A stretch of 19,152 nucleotides of DNA, taken from the NCBI GenBank assembly GCA_044238735.1, contig JBIICS010000047.1:1-19152 (forward strand), read 5' to 3'. Shown one piece after another: positions 1-7,966 of the stretch. The notes under the pieces are model-generated. The model saw only the letters and a program-made list of their open reading frames with translations. It ran no database searches and was not told the origin of the DNA. How positions within the stretch are numbered: position 1 is the first letter of the stretch; each line of letters opens with the position of its first letter. A program made the position numbers and the translations under genes. Source of the stretch: JBIICS01 sp044238735. Its GTDB lineage: Bacteria > Bacteroidota > Bacteroidia > UBA4408.

Positions 1-1
1 G

Positions 2-499
2 CCAACATCAGGGAATGATCCTTTACCCGTTCAGTTTAATCTTACAAACAGTAGTTCATTTACAAGTTATTATTGGAATTTTAATGATGGGACCGCAAAT
101 AGTTCTGTCTCAAATCCTGTTCATGTCTATGAAAATGGTGGAACCTATTATCCGACCATATATACTACTAATATAAATGGCTGTATTGATTCAATAAAAA
201 TTGAAATTATAGTAGAGCCTAAATTTGAGGTGAGTCTTCCTAATGTGTTTACACCAAACGGAGATAACGAAAACGATATCCTATATATCAAGATTAGGAA
301 TGGAAAACTAGTATATACAGAAATATACGATAGATGGGGCTTAATGATGTATGAACAAGCAGGAGAGAATGTTTATTGGGATGGCTACACGATGGGTGGA
401 CAAGAAGCCTCAATTGGTGTTTATTATTACATAATTACCATTGAGAAGTTTGATGGAGAAATTGTGAAATTTACAGGAGCGTTTAGTTTGTTTAAATAA
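2..499 (+). CDS. Partial secreted protein: PKD domain plus type IX secretion C-terminal (CHU_C) domain
   Basis: The reading frame is open from the left edge to the TAA at 497-499, so this is the last 165 residues of a longer protein whose start lies outside the window. The first GTG or ATG in frame is inside the protein and is not a real start. Residues about 10-60 look like a PKD domain: an aromatic strand (YYWNFNDG) is followed by the typical NPVHVYENGGTYYPT pattern. Residues about 76-165 match the CHU_C/gliding-motility C-terminal domain: LPNVFTPNGDNEND, then IYDRWG, then WDG, then a final beta strand. In Bacteroidota this domain is a type B signal that sends proteins through the outer membrane by the type IX secretion system. 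The protein is therefore inferred to be secreted or cell-surface; its actual activity is unknown because the N-terminal part is missing. It converges on the ABC genes that follow. Confidence 0.9.
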   Translation, partial: PTSGNDPLPVQFNLTNSSSFTSYYWNFNDGTANSSVSNPVHVYENGGTYYPTIYTTNINGCIDSIKIEIIVEPKFEVSLPNVFTPNGDNENDILYIKIRNGKLVYTEIYDRWGLMMYEQAGENVYWDGYTMGGQEASIGVYYYIITIEKFDGEIVKFTGAFSLFK

Positions 500-507
500 T
501 TTATAAA

Positions 508-543
508 AGATTAGTTTTAATATTTACTGTGTTAAAATAATCT
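508..543 (-). terminator. AT-rich stem-loop between convergent genes
   Basis: Arms at 508-520 and 532-543 pair over 12 bp with one bulged G, around an 11-nt loop. Read on the minus strand the stem is followed by TTTTATAAATTATT, so it could end the ABC ATPase transcript. On the plus strand there is no T-run. The stem is almost entirely A-T, so the call is weak. Confidence 0.35.
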
Positions 544-552
544 ACGTATTGT

Positions 553-1239
553 CTAAACCGATTTTTCCACTATATCGCGAAAGCGGGTATTGATATTACT
601 TTTAATAAAATCCTCCAACAAAGTGTATTCATCTTCATTATATGATTTAATAAACTCGCCATTTTCCAAATAATGATACTCATTGCATAAGTTTTTAAGA
701 GGATCTAAAATGTGAGATGAAATAAAAATAGTCTTTTTCTTAACTATTAAATTTCTTATAATCAGTTCCAGAATATGATTAGATTCTAAGTCTAAACCAT
801 TAAATGGTTCATCAAAAATATAAACCGGGCTATCCTGTTTTAAGATTGCTAACAAGGCCAGCTTTTTTTTCATTCCCGTAGAATACTCCTCCACTAATTG
901 ATTTAAGGGTAATTGAAAAATTGAATTTAATTCTTCTAATTTAAAGTAAGCGTTTGTATTTGGAAAGATGTCCAGAAACTCCATTCCCGTTAAGTAAGGG
1001 TAAAAATAATTATTGGTTTCCAGATATAATACATCGTTCTTAAGTATTGGCAAATCATTAAAAGTAACCGTTCCCTGTTCTGGTTTTAAGTATGAGGAGA
1101 TTAAATTAAAAAGAGTGGTCTTTCCGGCCCCATTTAATCCAATAATACCATGACATTTTTGGGCATGAAAAGAAAAAGTAAGATTAGTGAAAATCTGCTT
1201 CTCAGCAAAACTCTTAGTAAGGGCATTTAGCTGTATCAT
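553..1239 (-). CDS. ABC transporter ATP-binding protein
   Basis: A 228-residue nucleotide-binding subunit of an ABC transporter. Walker A is GLNGAGKTT (34-42), the signature motif is YSTGMKKKL (119-127), Walker B is VYIFDEP (139-145) followed by the D-loop (NGLD), and the switch histidine is H176 in SSHIL. The usual Q-loop glutamine appears to be replaced by E74 in LETNNYFYPY, a substitution seen in some ABC-2-type ATPases, GldA among them. Its ATG overlaps the stop of the upstream permease gene by 4 bp (ATGA), which indicates translational coupling and one complex. The short signature and small size suit an ABC-2-type exporter or a membrane-remodelling system. The substrate cannot be read from the sequence. 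The motifs make the class certain; the biological role is open. Confidence 0.93.
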   Translation of the reverse strand: MIQLNALTKSFAEKQIFTNLTFSFHAQKCHGIIGLNGAGKTTLFNLISSYLKPEQGTVTFNDLPILKNDVLYLETNNYFYPYLTGMEFLDIFPNTNAYFKLEELNSIFQLPLNQLVEEYSTGMKKKLALLAILKQDSPVYIFDEPFNGLDLESNHILELIIRNLIVKKKTIFISSHILDPLKNLCNEYHYLENGEFIKSYNEDEYTLLEDFIKSNINTRFRDIVEKSV

Positions 1240-2174
1240 AGATATTGGTTTAGATTAAGAACTGCTTTTTTATAGAATCGAAGAGCAAGAATTGCCGGTA
1301 ATGGCAACAAAAAAGGTATAACAACCGAAAGTTGTGAGATACCGAGAATAAGTTGATTACCCGAAAAGTCTTTACCGGGGTCGTAAATTGCGTATTTAAA
1401 TACAATCACAAAAATGAGATAGATAGTTATATTAAATAGAAACAAAATCACAAACCAGATATCGGCCGGATTAAAAAAAATATAGGCGATTAAAACCGGT
1501 ACAAAAACTAAATAGGTGTATTTAAGCGTACTTAATATCTTATGCCTGATTAATTTACGGCTATCCATTGCAAAAACAGATAGTAACTGAATAGATTCAT
1601 TGCTTGCGAAAAAACCAGAAATAAAGTTAGAAAGAATCCACAACATGAAGATGCTTACCAGCCTGAATGGCGTAAGCAGAAGAGATATTATAAATATTAC
1701 GGCAAAAAAATAAAACACCTTTTTTAATCCTGATCGCCATTCGAACATTTGTGGATGTATTTTAACATAAGAGGTATAGTAGGAATACGTTGTAATTCGA
1801 TTATATTTAATGATGGCAATAAAGCAGACAGTACCTATTAACACTATTAGCTGAAAAAACATAAGTTTAATACTCAACACAATAAATATGGGAATTGAAT
1901 AAACCAGGTATTCAATTTGGATGTTTAATATAGATGGTTTAATATTAACCTGAATAAATCTAAAATCTTTTCTGGTAATATGAAACTGAAGTAAAAGAAG
2001 TGAAAAAAGAGCGATTGATATCCAAGCCTCTTTTTGATTGGAGATGACACTATCTAAAAAAAGAAGAACAAAAACAATCAATAAGATAAAACCAATACGG
2101 TATATAAAATTTAGATTTCTAAAATGAAATAAGAATTGATTTTTTCTAACATCAGCCAACACTAACCCTTTCAT
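1236..2174 (-). CDS. Putative ABC transporter permease (multi-pass membrane protein)
   Basis: A 312-residue, very hydrophobic protein with about eight or nine predicted membrane segments, near 25-44, 50-64, 86-104, 105-123, 152-169, 172-190, 218-234, 239-260 and 276-300. A positively charged N-terminus (residues 1-20) probably faces the cytoplasm. I see no conserved catalytic motif and do not recognise a named family. The permease call rests on the hydrophobicity profile and on the 4-bp overlap with the ABC ATPase gene downstream. It would form the membrane channel of that transporter. The gene starts 68 bp beyond the stop of the DUF4337 gene and could be cotranscribed with it, as there is no obvious terminator between them. 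The fold and the number of segments are inferred, not seen. Confidence 0.72.
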   Translation of the reverse strand: MKGLVLADVRKNQFLFHFRNLNFIYRIGFILLIVFVLLFLDSVISNQKEAWISIALFSLLLLQFHITRKDFRFIQVNIKPSILNIQIEYLVYSIPIFIVLSIKLMFFQLIVLIGTVCFIAIIKYNRITTYSYYTSYVKIHPQMFEWRSGLKKVFYFFAVIFIISLLLTPFRLVSIFMLWILSNFISGFFASNESIQLLSVFAMDSRKLIRHKILSTLKYTYLVFVPVLIAYIFFNPADIWFVILFLFNITIYLIFVIVFKYAIYDPGKDFSGNQLILGISQLSVVIPFLLPLPAILALRFYKKAVLNLNQYL

Positions 2175-2242
2175 TGCCTGATTTTATTAAATGGAAAAAG
2201 TAACAACCTTAATTTGCATTTCGAATTAATTTTAGATACAGA

Positions 2243-2848
2243 CTATACCATAGAGTAGGCTATTATGGTATAATAAGACCCCAGGGCCCCAATAACGATA
2301 GTAGCATAAAGAAATAGTATTTTAAGCTTATCAGAACCTATTAGCAAAGCAATTGCACCCAACACTAAACACATTTGAAGGAAAAGAGTTGCTTTGTCAA
2401 AAACATCACCTGCTTCACCTAATTGAGATGCCTCAGCTTTCCATTCGTTTGCACCTTTTACTTTTCCCATTTCACCCTCAACATCCTGAATCCAATTCTC
2501 TTTACCCACAGCCAAAGACCCCCTTAAAATCTCATCTTTCTCTTTTTTATATCTTTTAACATTTTGATTTAATTCAATAATAAAAGAGTCAACTCCTGCT
2601 ATTGCACGACTTTCAATGGCATTGGTTTTAACAAGAGCCTGAAGCATGTCCCGTTGACCTTCTGCCAGTGTTTGTTTAATACTTTTACTTTGGTACCAAT
2701 TAAAGGCTTCCGTTTGTTTTTGGTTTGCAATCATTTCATCATCACCATATTTTCCTGCACCTAAATCGCAAATAGCCATTACTGCTGCAAAAACAGCAAT
2801 TACAAGACCGATGATTAATTCGTGGCTCTTTCCTTTTGATTCCGACAT
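2243..2848 (-). CDS. DUF4337 family membrane protein
   Basis: A 201-residue protein resembling the DUF4337 family. It has one N-terminal membrane segment (about 9-28), then the family-like stretch AGKYGDDEMIANQKQTEAFN and WYQSKSIKQT (31-60), a helical charged middle (60-150), and two C-terminal membrane segments (about 154-171 and 174-197). In the family the middle part probably forms helices outside the bilayer, and no biochemical function is known. The N-terminal segment has few charges, and the Lys before it suggests that the N-terminus is cytoplasmic. The gene lies between the ABC permease and the SPFH gene on the same strand, 192 bp from the SPFH stop, so cotranscription is possible but not shown. 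The family call comes from remembered sequence patterns, not from a search. Confidence 0.78.
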   Translation of the reverse strand: MSESKGKSHELIIGLVIAVFAAVMAICDLGAGKYGDDEMIANQKQTEAFNWYQSKSIKQTLAEGQRDMLQALVKTNAIESRAIAGVDSFIIELNQNVKRYKKEKDEILRGSLAVGKENWIQDVEGEMGKVKGANEWKAEASQLGEAGDVFDKATLFLQMCLVLGAIALLIGSDKLKILFLYATIVIGALGSYYTIIAYSMV

Positions 2849-3040
2849 AATTTACAGTTTATTAGTTCTTAAAATTTAGAAAATTAATCGCACCTCTTTC
2901 ATCATTTATAACTCATAATTACAAAGTCCATCCTCTATTTCCTATTCCCTATCATCCCTTCGGTTCTTCTTGCCGTTGTTTATTATACAAAAAACTCAGG
3001 ATAACGGATCCCTTCCTTATTTTCTTTTTTTTAAAATGTA

Positions 3041-3967
3041 TTATTTATCCACTTTCCTTGTTACCGGATTATTCATTGCCATTAGCTGCTGTATATTTCT
3101 TTGCATTCCTTCGCTTGAACCATCCAGGAATATTACATTTCCTTGACCCTCGGCCGCGAAATTTTTAATCGCTTCTGTCCACATGCTAAATAATATTACA
3201 GAGATGTCAATATTAGCATCCTGCATTTCTTTTGCGGCCTGCGTAATTCCTTTAGCAACTTCTTCTCTAAACAAAGCAACCCCCTGACCCCTAAGCCGGG
3301 CAGCCTCTCTTTCGGCTTCGGCGGCTATCTTAATGGCGTTACCTTCGGCTTCGGCGGCTTTAGTTTTTGTAATCAACAAGGCCTGACCTTCAAATTCTGC
3401 TGCAGCCTTTAAATTATTTGAGGCTACCACCTTAGCCATAGATCTCATAATCTCCTCATCAAAATTAATATCGTTAATCTGAAGATCAATTAAATGATAA
3501 CCCCACTCCTCTAATGTGTGATCCATTTGCGCCTTTACTTCATCAACAATTTCGCGTCGCAAGGCTAAAATTTCACTTTGTTTTTTAGTGGCTACATATC
3601 CCCTTACCACACCCTCTGTGGTTCTTACCAATGCCTGCATAAAACTCTTTTCGTCCATAAATTTAAATGCAACATTTTTTATAGTATTCTCCTCCTGATT
3701 TAAAACAGCATACAATACCATGCTACTAAAACTAACGTTTGCCTGGTCTGCAGTTACGGCTTGAAACTGGAGTTCTACTGAACGATTTTGTATACTTACT
3801 TTCCTAAATATCTTTTCAATAAATGGTATTCTAAAATTTAATCCAGGGTATAAAACTCTTCTGTATTTACCAAAAACGGTAACCACGGCTACATGGCCCT
3901 GTTGTACGGTTACAAAACTAATTACCAATAATAATACACCGGCAACTACACTAATAATTACATTCAT
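3041..3967 (-). CDS. SPFH (stomatin/prohibitin/HIR-like) membrane protein
   Basis: A 308-residue membrane-anchored SPFH protein. Residues 2-20 form one hydrophobic anchor. The SPFH/Band 7 domain follows at about 22-180, with the characteristic QQGHVAVVTVFGKYRRVLYPG start and a downstream DLQINDINFDEEI stretch. Residues 180-250 form an Ala/Glu/Arg-rich coiled coil in which the AAEAE unit recurs 11 residues apart (204-208 and 215-219). SPFH proteins build ring- or cage-like oligomers that organise membrane microdomains and often regulate membrane proteases. Many bacterial stomatins sit next to an NfeD gene; none is present here. The order (SPFH, long coiled coil, short tail) is closest to plant HIR/stomatin-like proteins. 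A terminator upstream separates this gene from 4044-4964, so it probably has its own promoter. Confidence 0.88.
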   Translation of the reverse strand: MNVIISVVAGVLLLVISFVTVQQGHVAVVTVFGKYRRVLYPGLNFRIPFIEKIFRKVSIQNRSVELQFQAVTADQANVSFSSMVLYAVLNQEENTIKNVAFKFMDEKSFMQALVRTTEGVVRGYVATKKQSEILALRREIVDEVKAQMDHTLEEWGYHLIDLQINDINFDEEIMRSMAKVVASNNLKAAAEFEGQALLITKTKAAEAEGNAIKIAAEAEREAARLRGQGVALFREEVAKGITQAAKEMQDANIDISVILFSMWTEAIKNFAAEGQGNVIFLDGSSEGMQRNIQQLMAMNNPVTRKVDK

Positions 3968-3999
3968 TTTCTATATTTTTTACAAGTTAAGATAAATAA

Positions 4000-4022
4000 A
4001 AAAGGCTGCAATAAGCAGCCTT
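4000..4022 (-). terminator. Rho-independent terminator of the coiled-coil gene
   Basis: A perfect 8-bp GC-containing stem (AAGGCTGC at 4002-4009 and GCAGCCTT at 4015-4022) encloses a 5-nt loop. On the minus strand the stem is followed by a run of six T and a further T-rich stretch. It lies 22 bp past the stop of the 4044-4964 gene and just before the SPFH gene, so it separates the two transcripts. Confidence 0.85.
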
Positions 4023-4043
4023 AGTGTTATATTGAGCTAAATT

Positions 4044-4964
4044 TTATTTTAATTCCAGATTAGTTGCGCCAATCATCACATCTTCGGCAAAAATCTCTAC
4101 CTTATATTTTCCTTCATTAAACTCTTTAGTTTTAGAGAAGATCATGCATACTTCGGATGATTTACCATCGTAATTAATTGTCTTTTTAGCGCTGTAGGGC
4201 TGTTTCTGTCCATTTACAGTAAACATATTAGAATCGTCAGACCCATTAGCAAATACATGTCCATCAGGAGCAGTAATTTTCATATAAACAGTTCGCTCAC
4301 CAGCTTTTGCAATACTATTTTCGGCTAAAGTAAAGCAGCAACGAATTTTATCTGCCTTTTTAGATTTACTGGTAACTACCTCTTTTTTACCTTTTTCGTT
4401 TACTCCGTTGGCAAACACATTGTAGGTTTTAAGTTTAGATCCTAATTCTACTTTTTGATTAAGAGCTACTTTCTCATCGTTCAGTTGCTTTGTAACCCCT
4501 TTTTCGTTTTCAAGGTCTTTTTGAACCGTTGCTTTTTCTGCCTGTAAGTTTTGATTAGCCGTGTTTAGGGAGTCTATTTGGCGTAAATAACTTTTAATTA
4601 AACCACGAATAGTTTGAAGTTCTCGTCGCGCCTTGTTAAGCGCAACGGCATCGCCTTTATATTTTTCAATCATCTCCTCCAATTCGGCAATTTTTTCTTT
4701 TTCAAGATCTAATTGACTTTGAAGTTGAGTATTATCAGTAGTTAGCGAGTCAAATTTTCCTTTTAACTCGGCCAGTTCAGACTTAGCCAAATCATATTCG
4801 GAACTTTTCTTTTCAATCTCTACCACTTGTGTTTTTATAATCTCCTTTTGATTATAAAGCTGATAGCCTAAAAATCCGGAAACACCTGCCAGTAAAATGG
4901 ACAAAATCATGAATATTTTGCTGCTTCCGCCTTCTTTTTTTTCTTTTAACTCGTTGTTTTCCAT
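4044..4964 (-). CDS. Membrane-anchored coiled-coil protein (Bacteroidota-specific type)
   Basis: A 306-residue protein with a short charged cytoplasmic start (1-16), one membrane segment (about 17-36) and a long heptad-rich coiled coil (about 45-177), then a C-terminal beta-rich globular domain (about 178-306). That domain contains KADKIRCCFTLAENSIAKAG and ends in a strand-rich VEIFAEDVMIGATNLELK. This layout is common in Bacteroidota, where such proteins are often labelled chromosome-segregation or hypothetical only because of the coiled coil; I see no ATPase motif that would support segregation. The C-terminal domain is predicted to be periplasmic and may bind envelope material, but no ligand is visible. 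The gene has its own terminator and diverges from comF across 82 bp. The membrane topology is inferred from one hydrophobic segment. Confidence 0.78.
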   Translation of the reverse strand: MENNELKEKKEGGSSKIFMILSILLAGVSGFLGYQLYNQKEIIKTQVVEIEKKSSEYDLAKSELAELKGKFDSLTTDNTQLQSQLDLEKEKIAELEEMIEKYKGDAVALNKARRELQTIRGLIKSYLRQIDSLNTANQNLQAEKATVQKDLENEKGVTKQLNDEKVALNQKVELGSKLKTYNVFANGVNEKGKKEVVTSKSKKADKIRCCFTLAENSIAKAGERTVYMKITAPDGHVFANGSDDSNMFTVNGQKQPYSAKKTINYDGKSSEVCMIFSKTKEFNEGKYKVEIFAEDVMIGATNLELK

Positions 4965-5046
4965 GAGGTTTTTATATTTGAGGCGAATTTAATAAAATAG
5001 CTGACTTCATGCTAAAATTATATATAGAGTTAATAAAAAATTAGAT

Positions 5047-5748
5047 TTGTTTCCTTTAAAGTCATACCTAAGCGACATTATTTATTTGTTTTTTCCGGAG
5101 ACTTGTGCCGCCTGCCGAAAAGCCCTTTATAACAATGAAAAATGGATCTGCAGCCCTTGTTCACTCAATTTGCCCTATTTGGATAACACAATACTAAGCA
5201 GTGAAGCTTTTTCCAGGATATTTTGGGGAAGAGTGCCCGTAGAAAAGGTTTGGCCCTATTTGGAATACAAAAAGGGGTTGAAAGTGCAAAAGATATTGCA
5301 CCAATTAAAATACCGCAACCAACCCGAGCTGGGGACCTTTTTAGGTGAATTAGCCGCCAAAAAACTTTTAACATTACCCTCAATCCCTCACCTAGATTGC
5401 ATTATACCGGTACCTATGCATTATAAAAAAAGGAGATCCAGGGGTTATAATCAGGCAGAGTTTATTGCTGAAGGGTACTCGAACATTTTAAAAATACCGG
5501 TAAAAAAGGAGGTGATCGCTAAAGAAAAGGAAACTACCTCGCAAACCCGAAAAAATCGATTTATACGCTATCAAAATGCTCAAAATGTATTTAAAATAAA
5601 AGACTCCACTCAATTAAAACAGCTCCGCTCCATTTTAATAATAGACGATGTAATTACTACCGGAGCCACCATCGAAGCCTTAATTAATTGTATATTAACT
5701 GAAAATCCTGAAATTAAACTTTACGTGGCCACACTTGCTGCTGCCTGA
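5047..5748 (+). CDS. comF: ComF family phosphoribosyltransferase-like protein
   Basis: A 233-residue ComF-type protein. It has two CxxC pairs (C20/C23 and C35/C38) that probably bind zinc. A conserved middle part contains PVPMHYKKRRSRGYNQAE (121-138), and the PRPP-binding loop is ILIIDDVITTGAT (197-209). ComF proteins belong to the type I PRTase fold. In competent bacteria they are needed for DNA uptake, probably acting inside the cell, but their exact reaction is unsettled. There is no ATG in frame before about residue 124, so the start must be non-ATG. TTG at 5047 gives a normal-length N-terminus and is used here; the next in-frame TTG lies at 5086. The gene is followed after 13 bp by the methionine sulfoxide reductase gene and probably shares its transcript. 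The product call is firm; the start is less so. Confidence 0.9.
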   Translation: MFPLKSYLSDIIYLFFPETCAACRKALYNNEKWICSPCSLNLPYLDNTILSSEAFSRIFWGRVPVEKVWPYLEYKKGLKVQKILHQLKYRNQPELGTFLGELAAKKLLTLPSIPHLDCIIPVPMHYKKRRSRGYNQAEFIAEGYSNILKIPVKKEVIAKEKETTSQTRKNRFIRYQNAQNVFKIKDSTQLKQLRSILIIDDVITTGATIEALINCILTENPEIKLYVATLAAA

Positions 5749-5761
5749 TTATATTTGTACC

Positions 5762-6247
5762 ATGGCTGAACAATTAACCCATAAGAAAAATGCGAGCAAG
5801 GCAGAAAAGTACCTCGATTTAATTCCTCAATTAAATGCTTTAACAAATGGCGAGAAGGATCGAATAGCCAATTTGGCCAATATATGTGCCGCACTAAAAG
5901 AAACGTTTGGTTTTTTTTGGATTGGATTTTATTTAGTTAAGGGAAATGAATTAATACTGGGACCCTTCCAGGGAAGTATTGCCTGTACACGAATTGCTAA
6001 AGGAAAAGGGGTGTGTGGCAGTTCTTGGGAAAGAGCAGAAACTCTAATTGTTGACGATGTGGATCAATTTCCCGGACATATTGCCTGCAGTAGCTTGTCT
6101 AAATCAGAAATTGTTGTTCCGGTTTGGCAGAATAATTCGATAATTGGAGTTTTAGATATAGACAGTGATCGGCTGGCAGATTTTGATGCCACCGATAAAT
6201 TGTATCTGGAAAGAATACTAAATGAAATTAATTTAGGGAATGAATAA
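5762..6247 (+). CDS. msrC: Free-methionine-(R)-sulfoxide reductase (GAF-domain fRMsr)
   Basis: A 161-residue GAF-domain enzyme that reduces free methionine-(R)-sulfoxide to methionine in the cytoplasm, using thioredoxin as the usual electron donor. The three family cysteines are present at C75 (SIACTRIA), C85 (GKGVCGSS) and C109 (PGHIACSS), in the conserved blocks LGPFQGSIAC, GKGVCG and FPGHIAC. The family usually has Asp after the third cysteine; here it is Ser, which is worth noting. The ATG at 5762 begins MAEQLTHKK. An upstream TTG in the same frame (5735) lies inside comF and would add nine residues unlike the family, so the ATG is preferred. The stop overlaps the lipoprotein ATG by 8 bp (6240-6247), so the two are likely made together. 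The call is strong. Confidence 0.93.
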   Translation: MAEQLTHKKNASKAEKYLDLIPQLNALTNGEKDRIANLANICAALKETFGFFWIGFYLVKGNELILGPFQGSIACTRIAKGKGVCGSSWERAETLIVDDVDQFPGHIACSSLSKSEIVVPVWQNNSIIGVLDIDSDRLADFDATDKLYLERILNEINLGNE

Positions 6248-7883
6248 ACTAAATCATTTATTAATATTTCTATTCTTACTAACGGTTTCGCTATTAGTAT
6301 CATGTGCCCAGCAGCTCAGCCCAGGAGGCGGTCCATCCGACAACACCCCCCCTCAATTAATAAATTCGGAACCTCCACAATATTCCACCAACTTTAACGC
6401 AAAAGAAATAGAACTAAAGTTTAACGAATTTATAACTCTTAAAGACCTGAACAAATTTCTATTACTATCTCCTCCAACCCAAAATCAACCGGAAATTGTC
6501 GCATCCGGAAAAAAAATTAAAATTAGAATTACCGATACGCTACTCCCAAATACTACCTATCAACTTTATTTGGGTGATGCAATTACCGATATACATGAGG
6601 GAAACCGGCACGAAAACTTTAACTACATATTTTCAACCGGACCCATTATTGATAGTTTAAAAATAAAAGGAACGGTTTTAAACGCTTCCGATTTAACTCC
6701 GGCCGAAGGAGTTAACATACAGGTATACGATGCCAAAGCCGACAGCATTGCCTACAAAGGCTTGCCTAAATATATTTCTAAGACTAACAAAAGCGGAGAG
6801 TATAAAATTGAAGCAATGGCTCCCGGTAATTATGTTGTAATAGCCCTTATGGATAAAAACAGCAATTATACATTTGAAAATTCAAGCGATAAGATTGGCT
6901 TTTTAAATAGTCAGCTTTTATTAATTACTGATACTGCCAATGCATACAGAGATGTTGAGCAACTTTCGATCTTTGAAGAAATACCCGACAAACAATTCAT
7001 TAAAAAAAGCACAAATACCTCCTATGGCAAAATAGAATTTGTGTTTAATAGGCCGCTTGAAAATCCAAACTTTAAACTTAATTACCCGGCTTTAAAAACC
7101 CCGTGGCCTTATCAATACTTTTCTAATCGAAAAGACACCTTAAGTCTGTTTTATAATGAGGTATTTAACGATAGTATTTCTTTTATTATAAGTGATATCG
7201 ATTATACGGACACTGTAAACTTAAAGTTGTATAAGAAAACAGATAAGATGCCTAAAGGTCAACGTTCGGTTGAAGAGAATAAACTCAACCTCTTTTTTAC
7301 GAGCATTATTAATGGTGAAATTTTGCCTAACAAATCACTGTTTATTTCATCTTATATACCGCTTAGGGATGAGTTAAACAAAAAGATTTTAATACAAACT
7401 AAGAAAGATAGTATTTGGTACGAACTAAAAAAAGTAAATGATCGCCAATATGAAGTGGTGAATTTTAAGGCTAAGGAAAAAGAGAACTACTCGTTGTTGT
7501 TATTGCCAAAAAATTTCACCGGTATTACAGGCTTAAGCAACGACAGTATTAAATTGAAATTTAAATGCGCAGAAACCGCCTCGTATGGTTCATTTAAGCT
7601 AACGAAAGAGGATAGATTAATTAGCGAGAACCTACTGGTTGAGTTGATAAATGATAAAGGAACTATTGTATATACAGGCATTTTTGAAGGAAAAGAAAAA
7701 CTGATTGAACATATTCTGCCGGGGCTATACTCTTTTCGTATTGTTATAGATGAAAACAAGGATGGAATATGGACAACCGGAAAATTCTCCAGGCGAATAA
7801 ACCCGGAGAAAGTAATCGTTATTAAAAATCAATCTATAAAAAAACGATTTGAAACAGAGGTGTTGGTGAAAGCTAAACCATAA
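6240..7883 (+). CDS. Lipoprotein with Ig-like (Big_5-type) N-terminal domain
   Basis: A 547-residue lipoprotein. Residues 1-21 are a signal peptide, with lipobox LVSC and the lipidated cysteine at C22, followed by the Gly-rich linker PGGGPSDNTPP. An Ig-like domain (about 37-134) resembles the bacterial Big_5 type. A beta-sandwich resembling carboxypeptidase-regulatory or CNA-B repeats follows (about 140-240, with a KSGEYKIEAMAPGNYVV strand-turn pattern), then a long central part that I do not recognise. Near the C-terminus, DENKDGIWTTG (504-514) looks like a calcium-binding loop. The domain order is familiar from conserved Bacteroidota lipoproteins of unknown function. The ATG overlaps the msrC stop, which suggests translational coupling. 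The lipoprotein call is certain from the lipobox; the domain names are inferred from patterns, and a role in ligand binding or surface scaffolding would be a guess. Confidence 0.85.
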   Translation: MNKLNHLLIFLFLLTVSLLVSCAQQLSPGGGPSDNTPPQLINSEPPQYSTNFNAKEIELKFNEFITLKDLNKFLLLSPPTQNQPEIVASGKKIKIRITDTLLPNTTYQLYLGDAITDIHEGNRHENFNYIFSTGPIIDSLKIKGTVLNASDLTPAEGVNIQVYDAKADSIAYKGLPKYISKTNKSGEYKIEAMAPGNYVVIALMDKNSNYTFENSSDKIGFLNSQLLLITDTANAYRDVEQLSIFEEIPDKQFIKKSTNTSYGKIEFVFNRPLENPNFKLNYPALKTPWPYQYFSNRKDTLSLFYNEVFNDSISFIISDIDYTDTVNLKLYKKTDKMPKGQRSVEENKLNLFFTSIINGEILPNKSLFISSYIPLRDELNKKILIQTKKDSIWYELKKVNDRQYEVVNFKAKEKENYSLLLLPKNFTGITGLSNDSIKLKFKCAETASYGSFKLTKEDRLISENLLVELINDKGTIVYTGIFEGKEKLIEHILPGLYSFRIVIDENKDGIWTTGKFSRRINPEKVIVIKNQSIKKRFETEVLVKAKP

Positions 7884-7966
7884 TGTATATTCATAAAAAA
7901 ACGATGGGTATACCCTGAAGATAAACAAAGCGCGACTTAACCAAGCTTAATCATTGTCTACTTTCT

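Noticed and set aside
2849..3040. Possible small gene in the 192-bp gap between DUF4337 and SPFH
   Set aside because: Several stops in every frame on both strands; it looks like AT-rich filler with no hairpin and no convincing promoter.
5750..5757. TATATTTG as an msrC promoter
   Set aside because: It lies 4 bases before the ATG, with no -33 element, and such matches are common by chance in this AT-rich DNA.
5735..5761. Longer TTG start for msrC
   Set aside because: It adds nine residues that lie in the comF end and do not resemble the family; the ATG at 5762 gives the usual start.
7901..7920. GGGTATACCC palindrome between the lipoprotein and pepP genes as terminator
   Set aside because: Only a 3-bp stem with a TATA loop is possible, and the T-run on the minus strand is four bases away, so it is too weak.
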